Origin: Hormiphora californensis | Lineage: Eukaryota; Ctenophora; Tentaculata; Cydippida; Pleurobrachiidae | Length of the DNA stretch: 64,000 bases | Direction: 5' to 3' | Assembly: GCA_020137815.1 (NCBI GenBank) | Contig: CM035350.1 | Coordinates: forward strand, 4,162,418-4,226,417 | Part shown: positions 24,455 through 49,039 of the stretch, piece by piece | Position numbering within the stretch: the first letter of the stretch is position 1 | Layout: every line of letters starts with the position of its first letter | The notes under the pieces: model-generated | Told to the model about the DNA's origin: nothing | Databases searched by the model: none | Seen by the model: the letters and a program-made list of their open reading frames with translations, nothing else | Position numbers and translations under genes: made by a program

Positions 24455-26362
24455 ATGGCAACCGAACAGTTTGAACGATACACCCCCATCAACCCCCTTC
24501 CTGAAGAGATCTCCACCCTTGATCGAGATGAGACTGTATGCAAGTTCTGCGGGGTATCCTATCTCATACATAACGAAATGAAGAAACTAGAGAAAGAGCT
24601 GGAGGCCACCCTGGACCGGTTACGGGGCTACGAGGACATGAAGGCCAGGGTGGGGGGACTGGAGGACGAGAGGGAGGTGTTAGGAAGCGAGGTTCACAAG
24701 CTAGAGGGAAGCCTTAGAAGTTTGCAAGCGGAGGGGGTAGAGCTGAACAAGACACTCACAAGGTACGAGTCACGCATCACGGGACTAGAGGAAGAATGCA
24801 GGGAGGCAGTAGGAAAGTGTGCTGCCCAGGCGACCACAATGTCAGAGAACAGAATAAAACTGGCAAACTTCCAGAAGGTGTGTTCCTTGTTCCCCGTGCT
24901 ACGGGAGCACGTGAAAATCCTGCAGGAGGACCGGGAGAGAATGCGTGGGGAGGTGTTGGAGATGGGGGAGGTGTTTAGAAAACAACAGGCAAGCCTCTCC
25001 CACACAATTACTGTTTTGTCAGAGAAAAACAAGCAAGCAGAGGAAATAACAACGGAACAGGGAGAGAAAACTAAAGAACTAAATGAAGCACTCACAGCGG
25101 CCATATCACAGCGAGACGTACTGACAGAACGTGTTGCAAAGTTGACAGATAGGTTGGCAGTGCTGGCGGGTAGTGAGCAATCTTTAGCTCATGCACAGGA
25201 GCAGAACGTTAAGTTGAGTCAGCATGTCAGTGCGACTCAGGGTGAACTAGAGACGGTCAGATCAACTCTAACTGCGCTGGAGGATGAGAGGAGGAAGGAG
25301 AAAAGGGTGCTATCAGCTAAGGGACATGAGAATACTGAGCTAAAAGAGAGGATCAACGAACTGACAAGACGACACACGGGCCAACTAGAGGATCTGAATG
25401 CCCGATATCAGGAGTCAATTGAGGTTCAGGGGCTGCTGAAGGGCAAACTAGAGGCACACGCACGGGCACAGGTTGATAAGAGTGTGGGCGAGAGGGAAGA
25501 GCTGGAGAGAGAGGTAACGACCCTCAAAACTCAGTTAAGAGAAATGACTAGGGATCGGAGCCAGGTTGCAGAGCGGGCACGCACCTTGGGAGAGACACAC
25601 CGAATGCAATTATGCGACTTGCATAAGAGCTATCAGGAGCAACTGGAAAATGCACTTGCGGAGCGGAATGGCCTGAAGGCCGACCTCGAGGGGCAACAAC
25701 AGGGCAAGATAGACGAGGCGGTCGGGAGGGCACTGGCCAGCGCTGCTGAGAAGCAATCTACTGAACTAGCTGCTCTAGAGGAGAGTTACAGGGACGCCCA
25801 GGCCGCATTAGAGACCCAGATAGACAAGTTATCGCAACAATTCAGTAGGGATTTATCGAGTAAGGAGGGAGCAGTACGGGAGATAGAGAAATCGTACCAA
25901 GCAAGAATGGCAGAGGAAAGAAAAGCACGGGAAACCCTAGAGGCAGAGAACAGGGAGCGACTGGCACAGGCTGAGAGGTACAAGGCACAAGTGGAGCAGC
26001 TGAAGTCCGTTCCTGCCACAAACACGGCCGAATTGGAAAGTTTCCGAGAGAAGAATCGGGAGCTGGAGGGAGAGGTACTAAAGTTACAAAGGATAGTGAA
26101 CAGAGAATGTGAGGAGCGGATGGAAATGATGATGAAAATGAAGGAGCTGCAACAACAACAAAATCAAAACAAACAGCAACAGAAACCCCCGCCTCCTCCA
26201 GGTCCCCCTAGCACGGGTGGGAGCAGTTTTGGGGGCAAGAAACAGGGATCGGAGACGGGAGGTGGGAGAAAGAGCAATGATGCTGTATCCAAGAATGGTC
26301 CTGGAAGACCGATCAGGCCCAAGGGTGCCAGTAGGTTCTCGAGCTGGACTCAACAGAATTGA
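24455..26362 (+). CDS. LEKR1-like long coiled-coil protein (635 aa)
   Basis: Single coding exon beginning four bases after a splice acceptor (ctctctag|CCCC ATG). The N-terminus has a CxxC-type knuckle, ETVCKFCGVSYLIHNEMK, resembling the start of vertebrate LEKR1. Residues ~45-560 are continuous coiled coil, very rich in Glu, Lys, Arg, Gln and Leu with heptad spacing. A Gln/Asn run and a PPPPPGPPSTGG linker near residues 565-590 precede a basic, Gly/Ser-rich tail. A 5' UTR exon probably ends near 24280. Function is poorly known. The short N-terminal motif supports LEKR1; the coiled coil itself is uninformative and could mislead searches. Confidence 0.65.
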   Translation: MATEQFERYTPINPLPEEISTLDRDETVCKFCGVSYLIHNEMKKLEKELEATLDRLRGYEDMKARVGGLEDEREVLGSEVHKLEGSLRSLQAEGVELNKTLTRYESRITGLEEECREAVGKCAAQATTMSENRIKLANFQKVCSLFPVLREHVKILQEDRERMRGEVLEMGEVFRKQQASLSHTITVLSEKNKQAEEITTEQGEKTKELNEALTAAISQRDVLTERVAKLTDRLAVLAGSEQSLAHAQEQNVKLSQHVSATQGELETVRSTLTALEDERRKEKRVLSAKGHENTELKERINELTRRHTGQLEDLNARYQESIEVQGLLKGKLEAHARAQVDKSVGEREELEREVTTLKTQLREMTRDRSQVAERARTLGETHRMQLCDLHKSYQEQLENALAERNGLKADLEGQQQGKIDEAVGRALASAAEKQSTELAALEESYRDAQAALETQIDKLSQQFSRDLSSKEGAVREIEKSYQARMAEERKARETLEAENRERLAQAERYKAQVEQLKSVPATNTAELESFREKNRELEGEVLKLQRIVNRECEERMEMMMKMKELQQQQNQNKQQQKPPPPPGPPSTGGSSFGGKKQGSETGGGRKSNDAVSKNGPGRPIRPKGASRFSSWTQQN

Positions 26363-26839
26363 TTTTAGTTTTTTGACGATGTTTTTATTTTCTACAGAGT
26401 GTAAAGATGTAAATATATGTGTTGATATGATTGATAACTAATTTGATGAAATTTCAGTGCTTCTCTTGCACCTCAGATCTTCCCAGGATTCTCTCTCTCT
26501 CTCTCTCTCTCTTTTCTCTGTTACTTGATCCCAGCTTACACTCACACACAACACAGCAGTGGCCCCTCTCTCGCCTCCATACCAATTTGGCGCGGGGATG
26601 TTTTGAATTCAAACTTGGGGCCGCGCGCTCGTTGCGTGCGCGGGTTAAGACCACAAACCAGTACAAAGCACATAATTCGGTGCGCGGCCCCTGGTGATCT
26701 CCTTGGAGATGGACATCGGAAGCAGAGACGTCAGGATTAGAAAAGCTGTGTGTATGCACAGTGTGATAGCTGGACGGGCACGTGATCTGTGTAATTACTT
26801 AACCGATAATCGACATACTCCAACTTTTATAGCACAATC

Positions 26840-27531
26840 ATGTCTAACGTGGAATCATGGTGTACGGTGGAACTGACAGCCGATCAAAGTTACATGCGAA
26901 AACAGAGGCGTCACCACCCTGACCATCTGAAGAGTACCGTATTCCAGGTCAGTTCAACACAATAGTGTGGCCACAATATTATACTACCCTCACCAAGTTT
27001 TGGTACTACTAATGATCTGCACCATTTACCCTGTCAGATTATGATACCCCTCTGGTTAAATCCCACTCCTCCAAATATATTTTCTCTGACCCCCCCCCTC
27101 CCGCTCCATCTAAAATAACTCCCTGTTTCCTCACAGACAGGTGTGCAAAACAAGGGAGCCAGCAGTGATAGATTGACGAGTTTCAATGTGTCCCAGCCCA
27201 AGCTAGCCCAGAAGAAACATTACGCCAATAAAAGTGAGTGTATTATTGCATTCTTGACAGGTTACATTGAACCCAGCCGAGACCTCTGTGAGGTACACAT
27301 CGTAAACTGTCAACTGCTTTCAATATTAATATGAATTATGAAGGGGTAGGGGAAATAAATGTTTATAACTTGTCTGAGACCCCTTCACCTACGATAACTA
27401 GACAAAACATGAACGAATCATGAACAGTATTGTTGTTCAAGTGGTTCTAGCTATAACGGGTGGATATTAGCTATTTGTTTCATGTTTTTAACACCCATCC
27501 TCGTTCAGATGAACATACGTTCCAAATATAA
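26840..27531 (+). CDS. Small three-exon gene of unknown function (75 aa)
   Basis: I do not recognise it. Exons 26840-26947, 27137-27233 and 27509-27531 have good splice sites (CAG|gtcagt, tcacag|ACAG, AAAA|gtgagt, gttcag|ATG) and join in frame to 75 codons plus stop. The product begins MSNVESWCTVELTADQSYMR and is hydrophilic and basic, with no membrane segment. AATAAA at 27612, ~80 bases after the stop, fits its transcript end. Small proteins of this composition are often axonemal, but that would be a guess. The reading could also be part of a non-coding RNA. Confidence 0.45.
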
Positions 27532-27611
27532 GATCTGAAGAGGAAGGATACGATCAGATACAAGTTGAACCTGCTGGCTGTTGTGTAAATAGAGATTGTA
27601 AATACGTTGTA

Positions 27612-27617
27612 AATAAA
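27612..27617 (+). promoter_or_regulatory. Polyadenylation signal for the small three-exon gene
   Basis: AATAAA, followed by a second at ~27633, 80-105 bases after the predicted stop codon. This supports a transcript ending here. Confidence 0.5.
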
Positions 27618-28496
27618 AAACTGGACTGTATAAATAAATCTTTCTTTCTTCTTTTAGCTATATTTCGTTAAACCCTTTTTCAGAGTGTTACTGTTTGTAA
27701 ATATGCGATCTATGAGTATGTGATATTATTGTTTGTGTCAGTGTCAGTAACCCAAGATAAAACATTTCCTCCCTTGTTAAAATAGAGCTTGCCTCAATTG
27801 TTCTCGGCCGGTAGTTAGTTACCCGAGTAGCAGGAGCAATGAGAATTGCGGTCCATGCTTCAAGACTGGATAAGTGGGTGGCACTTCCCAATTAGCACGC
27901 GCAAAACTATTTCATAACCAGAATGATGACGTACGCGCGGCGCGTCATAAGATCTCAACTTGCACGCGAACCAGTGTCGAGGCCCTCAAGAGTCCGCACT
28001 GGATGACTCTCTTAAAACATTTGTTGTGGTCTACCGTGAGGACATCTCAGTTCCTCTTGCTGCCGATGCCAAGTCTGTACCGCTGCTTGAGCAATCCCCG
28101 TATAGATCTCCCATTGATAGATGTACAATTTTGTGTACTAAGCAGGCAGTCTCTCTGTCTGTTTTCCTTTTCTCTCTCTCTTTCTCTCCCACGCTCTCGC
28201 TATAACCTTGTTAATCCGCTGGACGATCACGTTACTGTACCCACGGGGTACCCCTTCTTAGTTCCTATTCTTCCTTGTGCAAGGCACCAATATGTCCTAT
28301 TCGCCTGAGGATCTAGTTGATCTTTTGAGTGCACCCCCGCACACTAATTAGTCCTTTCATGGCATGTGCCTGTGGCGTGCTCTCTCTTTTTCTCTTCCTC
28401 CCTATTGTATGTTACACTCCTAGTTATAATCACCCCACCATTTCCCCTTTGTAGCGGTGATCTCGTTCTCTAGTGAGTGTAGCAGTGTGAGTGTTG

Positions 28497-40040
<11,544 letters not shown>

Positions 40041-40234
40041 AGCTGGTGTGCTGAGTATGTGCACCCAGATCTATACATGGGATAAATAGCCCAACATCTC
40101 CCTCGTGTTGCCGGCTCCTTTTGAGCCGTGTACCACGTCACCGCGTAGTGTGTACGATATCTTCCCCCCTTTTTTCAAGAGTGAGAGTTTTTTACATAAT
40201 ACCCACCCGATATAACCCTAGACGCCCCAACATA

Positions 40235-41457
40235 TAACGTATTGGGCAAAAAAAATGTCCCCCCTAGACTAGCATAGTTCCAGATATCGTAGAGCTCTAA
40301 AATTTTACACAGTTACTCTATGGGACAAATAAATAAGTTCCACAAAATTTCAGACTTTTAGCTCAAAGTTCATTTTTTTGATCGGAATGAACATTGTTAT
40401 TCATTCCAAAAAACATGATTTTTCGGTCCAGAAGCCAAGCAATTGTCTTTGGCTCTCGATTTTCTTTCAAATGCGACCAAGAAAAGCCAAAACGGACAAC
40501 CACATGGCACACAGTGGTCATGTTTCTGACAGTTAGTCAGGTCATGTGATCCCCACCGAATCGTGAGTTGCTAATCAGGCTTAGTGGGCAAAAAAAATGT
40601 CCCCCCTAGACTAGCATAGTTCCAGATATCGTAGAGCTCTAAAATTTTGCACAGTTACTCTATGGGACAAATAAATAAGTTCCACAAAATTTCAGACTTT
40701 TAGCTCAAAGTTCATTTTTTTGATAGGAATGAACATTGTTATTTATTCCAAAAAACATGATTTTTCGGTCCAGAAGCCAAGCAATTGTCTTTGGCTCTCG
40801 ATTTTCTTTCAAATGCGACCAAGAAAAGCCAAAACGGACAACCACATGGCACACAGTGGTCATGTTTCTGACAGTTAGCCAGGTCATGTGATCCCCACCG
40901 AATCGTGAGTTGCTAATCAGGCTTAGTGGGGAAGAATCACGTATCACAGTCGCTAATGAGGGATGTGTATCGAAAAAGCGACATGTGATTCGGCATCACT
41001 TGGGTAAAGAGGCCACTTGTTAATGAGCTTCGGATCTCATGACCAATAGTCATCGTCATCCCTCATTAGCAGCTGTGATACGTGATTCTCCACCACTAAG
41101 CATGATTAGCAATTCTGAATAAATTACACGATTCGGTGGGGATCACATGACCTGACTAACTGTCAGAAACATGACCACTGTGTGCCTTGTGGTTGTCCGT
41201 TTTGGCTTTTCTTGGTCGCATTTGAAAGAAAATCGAGAGCCAAAGACAATTGCTTGGCTTCTGGACCGAAAAATCATGTTTTTTGGAATAAATAACAATG
41301 TTCATTCCTATCAAAAAAATGAACTTTGAGCTAAAAGTCTGAAATTTTGTGGAACTTATTTATTTGTCCCATAGAGTAACTGTGCAAAATTTTAGAGCTC
41401 TACGATATCTGGAACTATGCTAGTCTAGGGGGGACATTTTTTTTGCCCAACACGTTA
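40235..41457. mobile_element. 1.2-kb TA-flanked foldback element with a duplicated left arm
   Basis: Ends are TAACGTRTTGGGCAAAAA and its inverse, with TA at 40233-40234 and 41458-41459. The left arm is present twice in direct tandem (40244-40585 and 40586-40928, ~342 bp, nearly identical). The right arm (41093-41448) is their inverse. The central ~165 bp is unique-looking. No ORF. It lies ~200 bp after the CPEB stop codon and so may be transcribed in the CPEB 3' UTR. Confidence 0.9.
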
Positions 41458-42232
41458 TATATACATATATTTTCCGTCTGGCTCCCATATACCCTGGAAT
41501 ATCCCCCCGTATTTCCTACTCCTCTTTATCTAATAATCTTTTAACTGTGCCAGTGTGATCAGCACCCTGTTATCTGAACCCAGCTGGGTGATGAGTGGCT
41601 GTGAGTTAGGTCGACTCACACCCACAACTGTGATCATGGAAGCTAGTAGTTTGGATGGCGGGGGTGGCTGATTGATACTGGCACTGATTTTAAAGTATCT
41701 TGTAGATTGGCTTGTTGTTGTATACCCGCGTGTGCTCATCAGCTCTGACGAAATGCTGATATACACGTATTACTGTAGCAACTCTCTCAATGTATAGCTC
41801 TTTGGTAGAATTTGGAACTTCAACTACATTCCCTCTGTAAATTTGAATTTTAAACAACTTTTTTACTACAGATTTTATTTAATATTATATACGGTTTTCG
41901 TTACCCTTTAGTTTAACGTTATATTTATTGAATTGTGAAATTTTCCAAGGTTTACAAATGATAATTATGACCAACCAAGATATAAAGAATAGAGCAGAGA
42001 AATATAAACAGAGAGTAAAACCATTTTTCGGGTCCTTGTTTCTGTATAATAGATCTAAAATCACTATTATAATTTAGTTAAACGTACAAGTGTTATAAGT
42101 GTGTGCGTGGAATTGTAAGAGAGAGCAACTTATCTATATTATTATCTATTATATTGTTTACAACCTTTACAATATATATATATATACACAGATATAGTTA
42201 TTCTATTTGATTTTGTACTTTACTCTCTTATA

Positions 42233-44243
42233 GGGGGGGTTCCCATGGTATACTTTGGTATACTTTGGCACTTTCCACAACTTTTTCAGCGATTTTCCAT
42301 ATACCAAAGTATACCAAAGTATACCAAAATATACCAAGGTATACCAAAGTATACCATAAAAATTTTGAAAAAGGTAAAATTTAAGCGATAAGATAAAATA
42401 ATTGACTAAATTTGTAAAACTACATCCTTATTTCGTTCTAAATTGGTAATATAAAGCTTATTAAACTGATTTTTACGTATGTTACATCACCCGGCTAGTG
42501 CTCAAGGCTGGCCACTCAGTGGCCAGGGGTTCAATTCCCGGTTGAGGCAATTTTTGAAAAATTTTTAGAGACTTTACCAAATACTATTTCAACTTTTTCT
42601 TGACTTTTTTAAAAGTTTTTTTATCGCACTCAAATGAGTCCCAATGTGTCAAACCCCAGTTTTGTGACTTATCATTTCATAGGCAAAATAAGTTTCCTCG
42701 ATTCTATGAAATTAGCCAATTCAGCCTAGTTAACCTCAAGTTTATGAGTTAAGGGTACACCTGGCGTTTTTCATCATCGAGTGCCCAACCAAATGACTTC
42801 ACCAGGGTTTAGGCCATACAAAATGGACCTCAAATATGCAATTTTAGCCCTAAAGTTGAATTCATATTTTTGCTACAGCCTATTTTCAAAGTGGCGTTTT
42901 TTCAATTTTTGGTGGAATTTTTAACCTCAGGACCACTTTTTTTGAGATAGAGACATTAAATTCTTGGAATTTGAAGAGAATATAAAGGTAAATAAGCCCA
43001 AAGAAGGATTTTTGAAATGGAGCTAATTTATGGCCATGAGAACGGTTTACTTTTTTGCTTCTTTGACACGCTGGCTGAGAATGTTCCCATGCTTCATTAG
43101 AGATGAAAATCTGGAAATAGTTGCTCAAAACGATTATCTATGTGGCCCAAAAATTTTGGAACTTTCCCGCCAAAGATGTGGTGTACAGAGCTTGTTTTGT
43201 GAAACCCATCTTTTTGAAAAAGAGGAAATTCCCTGTATCTCAAAAACGGATGATCGTAGAGACCTGCGACCAAGCTTAATCGATTCAGAAGGTCCGATTT
43301 TGGGGGGGTCGTCTGAGACACATTTTGCTCCTACTCCAACCGTTTTTGCTGTACTTGCAAAAAACCAATTCTATGAAAAGGGGGAACAACTATATTCCAG
43401 TAGCCTGCTTCGGGCTGATTTCCCCCTTACTTGCTGATACCTTTTTCGCAATTACAGCAAAAACGGTTGGAGTAGGAGCAAAATGTGTCTCAGAAGACCC
43501 CCCCAAAATCGGACCTTCTGAATCGATTAAGCTTGGTCGCAGGTCTCTACGATCATCCGTTTTTGAGATACAGGGAATTTCCTCTTTTTCAAAAAGATGG
43601 GTTTCACAAAACAAGCTCTGTACACCACATCTTTGGCGGGAAAGTTCCAAAATTTTTGGGCCACATAGATAATCGTTTTGAGCAACTATTTCCCGATTTT
43701 CATCTCTAATGAAGCATGGGAACATTCTCAGCCAGCGTGTCAAAGAAGCAAAAAAGTAAACCGTTCTCATGGCCATAAATTAGCTCCATTTCAAAAATCC
43801 TTCTTTGGGCTTATTTACCTTTATATTCTATTCAAATTCCAAGAATTTAATGTTTCTATCTCAAAAAAAGTGGTCCTGAGGTTAAAAATTCCACCAAAAA
43901 TTGAAAAAACGCCACTTTGAAAATAGGCTGTAGCAAAAATATGAATTCGACTTTAGGGCTAAAATTGCATATTTGAGGTCCATTTTGTATGGCCTAAACC
44001 CTGGTGAAGTCATTTGGTTGGGCACTCGATGATGAAAAACGCCAGGTGTACCCTTAAGAAAGTTTATACAAACTGTTTTAAAGCCTTAATTATTTTAAAT
44101 TAACACTTTAAAGTACGCAAAGCTATTAAAAAGATATGGTATACTTTGGTATACTTTGGTACCTTCCACATATTTTTTTGGAATTTTCCATATGCCAAAG
44201 TATACCAAAGTATACCAAAGTATACCATGGGAACCCCCCCCCC
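42233..44243. mobile_element. 2.0-kb palindromic TIR element B (GGGGGGGTTCC termini, 8-bp duplication)
   Basis: The left end GGGGGGGTTCCCATGG is mirrored at the right end (CCATGGGAACC plus a C-run), and the 8-bp duplication CTCTTATA lies at 42225-42232 and 44244-44251. Each end carries ~10-11-bp iterons (GGTATACTTTG) in both orientations, so each end can form its own hairpin. The core is a palindrome with ~610-bp arms (42747-43356 and 43453-44060) around a ~97-bp spacer. A tRNA-like B box (GGTTCAATTCC) lies at ~42527 in the left unpaired segment only. No credible ORF: mirrored ORFs in the arms are a by-product of the palindrome. Confidence 0.9.
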
Positions 44244-47097
44244 CTCTTATACATTATTATTTTCGTCTGCCCTTCTATACATACATGTGTTTTGGTGTGC
44301 ACCCCAATGTTATACACAGTTAATGTGATGGATACCCAAATATGGAACTGTTTGTGCCCATATTTGGTAGTGCGTGTCACTTGTATGTCTAACTGTGGTT
44401 CAAAGGTAGCCCCCTATTTTTCATGAGAAATGTTGAACCCCTGTTTTGTAACGTTTTTAAGCAAAAAAAGTAATGTAGAAACTAGAAAATATGCTGGTGA
44501 TATAGATTAGAGAGATGCTTGTTTCCTACTTTTACAGAGTTGAAGAAGTGTGTAGGTTAAAAAGTGATTTTTGTATCCCGTTCATCAACAGATTTTCTGC
44601 TATACCATAATCATGTAATATATATCGGTTGTTCGCCCATAGATTCATAAGTGTGTGCCAGGCTTGTGCAGCTCCTCTCTCTCTCCCCACTCTATCTATG
44701 TCTATCTCTCCTCCCCCTCCCTCTATCTCTCTCCCTTCTGGTGATCAGTGTCAAAGTGTAGCTCAGTGCGACGTAGAGCTGCATTGTGCGACATGCAATC
44801 TGCTCACTTATCTGTCACCTCATTGGTCAATCGGGGTCACGTGATTGCAGGTTATTGCACTGATTGGCTCGGCGTGGGTCCCTCCACGGCATCTGAGAGA
44901 GAGCACACACCTTGTTATGAGCCTCACAGAGCGCTCCCACCCTGATACTGTTTAGGAGAGGGAGAGACAGAGAAATAGAGAAATAGAGAGAGAGCCCCCG
45001 GAAGGTCTAAATCCTATCACGTGATACCAGCTCCCCCTTAAAACGGTACCATCAGATCTGAGTGCACCATGTTTAGATCGAGTGAGAGGGGAGAGAACCC
45101 TTCCTGAGCCCCACACACGAATCTTGGCAGTACTTCCCCCACACCGCTTATAACACCAGGCCACCCAACTATATCTTAACACTCTCTTTTATATATGTCA
45201 AGATCTTAATATATATATTATCTAGAGACATCTTCCACCGCCACACGCAAGAGAAAACACACCACCTATTATATTCAGGTCTCATCAACTTTTTTTCTGT
45301 ACGCGCTGACTAAGTATGAATTCTTACAAACCATAATATTTTATAGTATTTTTACTTAACTGAATTAAATTGTGCTATTTGATATAAGAGTACGTTTTTC
45401 AAGAATTTTCGGGGCTGAAAGTGAGAGAGATGAGAGGGAAACAGCAAAGAGATTAGGAAGGACAATCCCTGCCGCTCACCTAAGTTTTTTGATAATCATA
45501 TCCTACCTTTGCATGTTTGCTATGTCAACTGGAGTTGAAAAATTAACGGGAAAGATAGAGAGAATAGTATATAACTTATCAATACTACGGGTTGAGTGTT
45601 CTTTTATATATTATATTCTATACCGTTATATATAATACTGTGCTATGGTACATGTTCATACAAAGCTAAAGAGAAAAAAGAGAAGAATAAAGAAGAAGAG
45701 TGATCAGCAGTGAAGGTTGTCTATACACGAAGTGTATACACTCTAGTATATATACCAAGTATACATATATACAGTGTGTGCGTGTGCTATACGAGTTGTA
45801 TGTGTATGTATGGTTCCCGAGTATTTTTTGTACAACAAAGATATGTGGTAGGGTTTTAGACAAGTGATATTTTCTACTCAACAATGAAGCTGCTCCAAAA
45901 CCCCGCACACACCGGCTCTCAGAAGAACCGCACGTGGTTAGAGAAGTATTGTTACTATGGTAACCATGACTCACCAACGCAGTTACCCTGGTAAAACTGA
46001 GAACTTGTGTGTGTGCGGTGGAGTATTTTTTACACAACCCTGTAGATATTTCTTTACTCAATATATATAAATATATATAATATAACTGTACGTGGCACAA
46101 GGCACACTTTGAACATGGGCCTAACAGCAGATCAAGGACGTCTCAAGTGTCTACAGGTTTGCCCAGGACCATGTGTAAATTGTGCAGTGTGAAAGAGAGA
46201 GAGATAGAAGTGAGATTTGTACTACATTTTACATCAATATTTTCTATGTGATTGGATATTTTAAATGTAGTGTGATTTGCCGAATTTTGAAGAAATTGCT
46301 AAAACGTGCTATTTATCTACTGCAACTATAATCAAGTGTGTACTTGTACACATGTATTTTACTACACATGTTTGTACATTGCACACTCCCAATACTCTTT
46401 TATAGGCAATATAAGGTCAGCTTTTCTAGTGTTGTACAGTCGAGTCATTATACGATTTGTGTGTGGGAATGTGTCCGGGTATGCAAGTGTGTGTGTGTGT
46501 TCTGCATCTTCTGATCAGCCTGACTTCCTCTCTGAAGAATTCTAATTGGTGGAGGAAGTACGGAATGAAGAGTGAGCCATACTATGCTGCCCCCACAAAA
46601 CCATACACAAGTCAGAGAAGGATGAGAGAGAGAATTATATATAGAAAAAAATATTCGCTACTATTTGTGAGACTATTTGTGAACTATTTTCGAGAAAGAG
46701 AGGCGAAACACGTTTTATGTATGAACTATCTATCAGTGTGTGTACGTCTATGTTACACCAAATATACCCATCCTTCAGAAACCGATTCTATAAAAGATTT
46801 GATTTCCCTCAAGTTTAAGCCCTCCCCCATATTTTCGATAAATATCTTCCTTGATCTGCAACAGAAGCCACCAATTACAATTTCTTCTATTGTGTGTGTA
46901 TGTGCGCAGTGCTAAAATGATAAAAATTCCCTGCCAAAAACTTTTAGGTTCGTCATATAATGCTGTGATATGTGATCTCTCTCTAGAAACGTTGCTGTAG
47001 TTAGAAACTTGCTATTAAAGTTTGGAAGATCTGTGTTTCATTTTATATATATATGGGGGGACTTGGGGAGTGTTTCCGGGACTTTCATTATACGGCG

Positions 47098-47281
47098 GCC
47101 GCAGAGAAAGGGGAGGTGGGGGAGAGAGAGATATAGAGGGAGAGAAAGAGAGAGGGAGGGGTAGAGAGAGATCATAATGAAGAACGCTGCTGATGCAGTA
47201 CACAATGCACACATCACAAGATGGTCGCAACACGATGTGCAGTGCGTGTACATCTTATTAATTACTTCCCTCTCTGTATCC

Positions 47282-47362
<81 letters not shown>

Positions 47363-47402
47363 CGAGTCTCCCTGCATCTCCCTCCCTGCTTCTCTCCCTT
47401 TG
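47098..47402. repeat. GA tract followed by a (CT)n array
   Basis: An impure GA tract at 47110-47172 and an imperfect-to-pure CT array at 47271-47402 are separated by ~100 bp. Being complementary, they could form a stem in a single-stranded transcript. Confidence 0.9.
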
Positions 47403-48237
47403 CTCTCTCCCTGCTAGAAGCAGCAGCAGCACTTCTCCCATGGGAATACAGCGCACACACATACTATCACCACCACACCGACAACAAGAGAAAAGGGAAG
47501 CCGTGAGCTGTAAAAAACTATAATAGTTCCCGTTGTAACAATGGTTGAGAGCTCAGTTGTCCCAGATCAGGGCTGGGGAATCTCGCTTGGAAAGGGTAAG
47601 AGGGGAGATGAAGATGTGAGACATGAAGTGATCTAACAGGGTGGTCCTGTCGAGAGACAAGTGTCATCTTAGAGACATGAACTGCGGGGTGAGAAAAGAG
47701 GGGCGCCCAACTCATCAACGAGAGATCCTTTCTTTCATCTTCATTATTTACTTCTCTCCCCCTCCATCGTTTAGTCCAAGTTGGGAAGATAGACTGAGTG
47801 GCTCAATACGTCTGATGAGACTGAGAGTCGAGAGAGAATATATGAAATATGGTGCAGGATGCTTATAGCCTCTCTCTGCTATGTATTCCTCTTAGTAAGA
47901 GGGAGAGGGAGAGAGATAGGAATAGGAGTTGTTGGAGGGGGATCTCAGTCGCTTAGAGGACGATGATTGTTTGGGTAAATTCATGATCCGAGTGCATACT
48001 TTAACTGCAGTCTAATACTGTATGGTATGCCTAGTTAGTAGACCATAGTAATAAGGAACGAACAAACAAACGGACCACTATAACAAAGGACAGGTGCTCC
48101 TGTCAGGCATCGCACTGACCCTAATTCTCACACTCAGAGCGATGGTAGTGGCCAGGCGTCTCACAGACAGACAGAGGAACCCCGAGTCAGTTAAGTAGTA
48201 GCTCCATCTCAGAGTTTTATAACTATTTGAGACACAG

Positions 48238-48356
<119 letters not shown>

Positions 48357-49039
48357 AGCCTCGACAGGTGCCACAAATGTGGTTGTCGCTGCCAGGTGAC
48401 AAAGATCAGAGAAGCTAAGAGATTGTTCGAGGGTGGTTACTTTAATACTAGGGGGTAGAGAGAACTTGTCACGTCAAATAGCTACCCAACGCTGACGTGA
48501 AAATATTTTTACGTCAGTGTGGATGTTTGACGTAAAATAATGCTTTTTTGCAACTATACGTTGTGAAATACCCCCCCCCCGGCCCCCTTAGCAAGAAAGG
48601 TACGAATATTATAATACTTATAAAGGTACCATTCCTCCATATTATAGCCTACGAATAGCTCTTCATCTTCTGTAACCTGTCCTCAGATTTCAGGGCAATT
48701 GGAAGATTTGCCTCATTAAGGAAAATTAGCTATTGATCGAAATACCTCCCCAGCCTATGGGATAAGCATTTCCCTGCCTCCAAACTAGGCACATTAGGCA
48801 GGGTTATTGGAAGTTTTTCCCACAGCTTTACTGTAAAGTTTATATGTCCCCACAAGGCTCATCGCAATTTGCCGAGAGCGCTCTCTTCAACGCAGGACAA
48901 ATATATGTTCCCTCTCTCCACGGCTCGTTGCCAGCGGATGTAGGAGTGGTAGGGAAAGTGCCCTCTGAGTCCTCCTCCTCACTTCCTCTCTCTCTCTCGG
49001 CCAGAGAGCACGCGCTCTCCCCCGTGCCGCTATCTGTAC

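Noticed and set aside
27960-28205. Possible exon encoding VVVYREDISVPLAADAKSV
   Set aside because: The composition looks protein-like, but there is no acceptor/donor pair that joins it to CPEB or the small gene, and no family is recognised.
42886-43920. Matching ORFs of 80 and ~130 codons on opposite strands
   Set aside because: They are the same sequence read from the two arms of a palindrome. Codon content is not gene-like and there is no family match.
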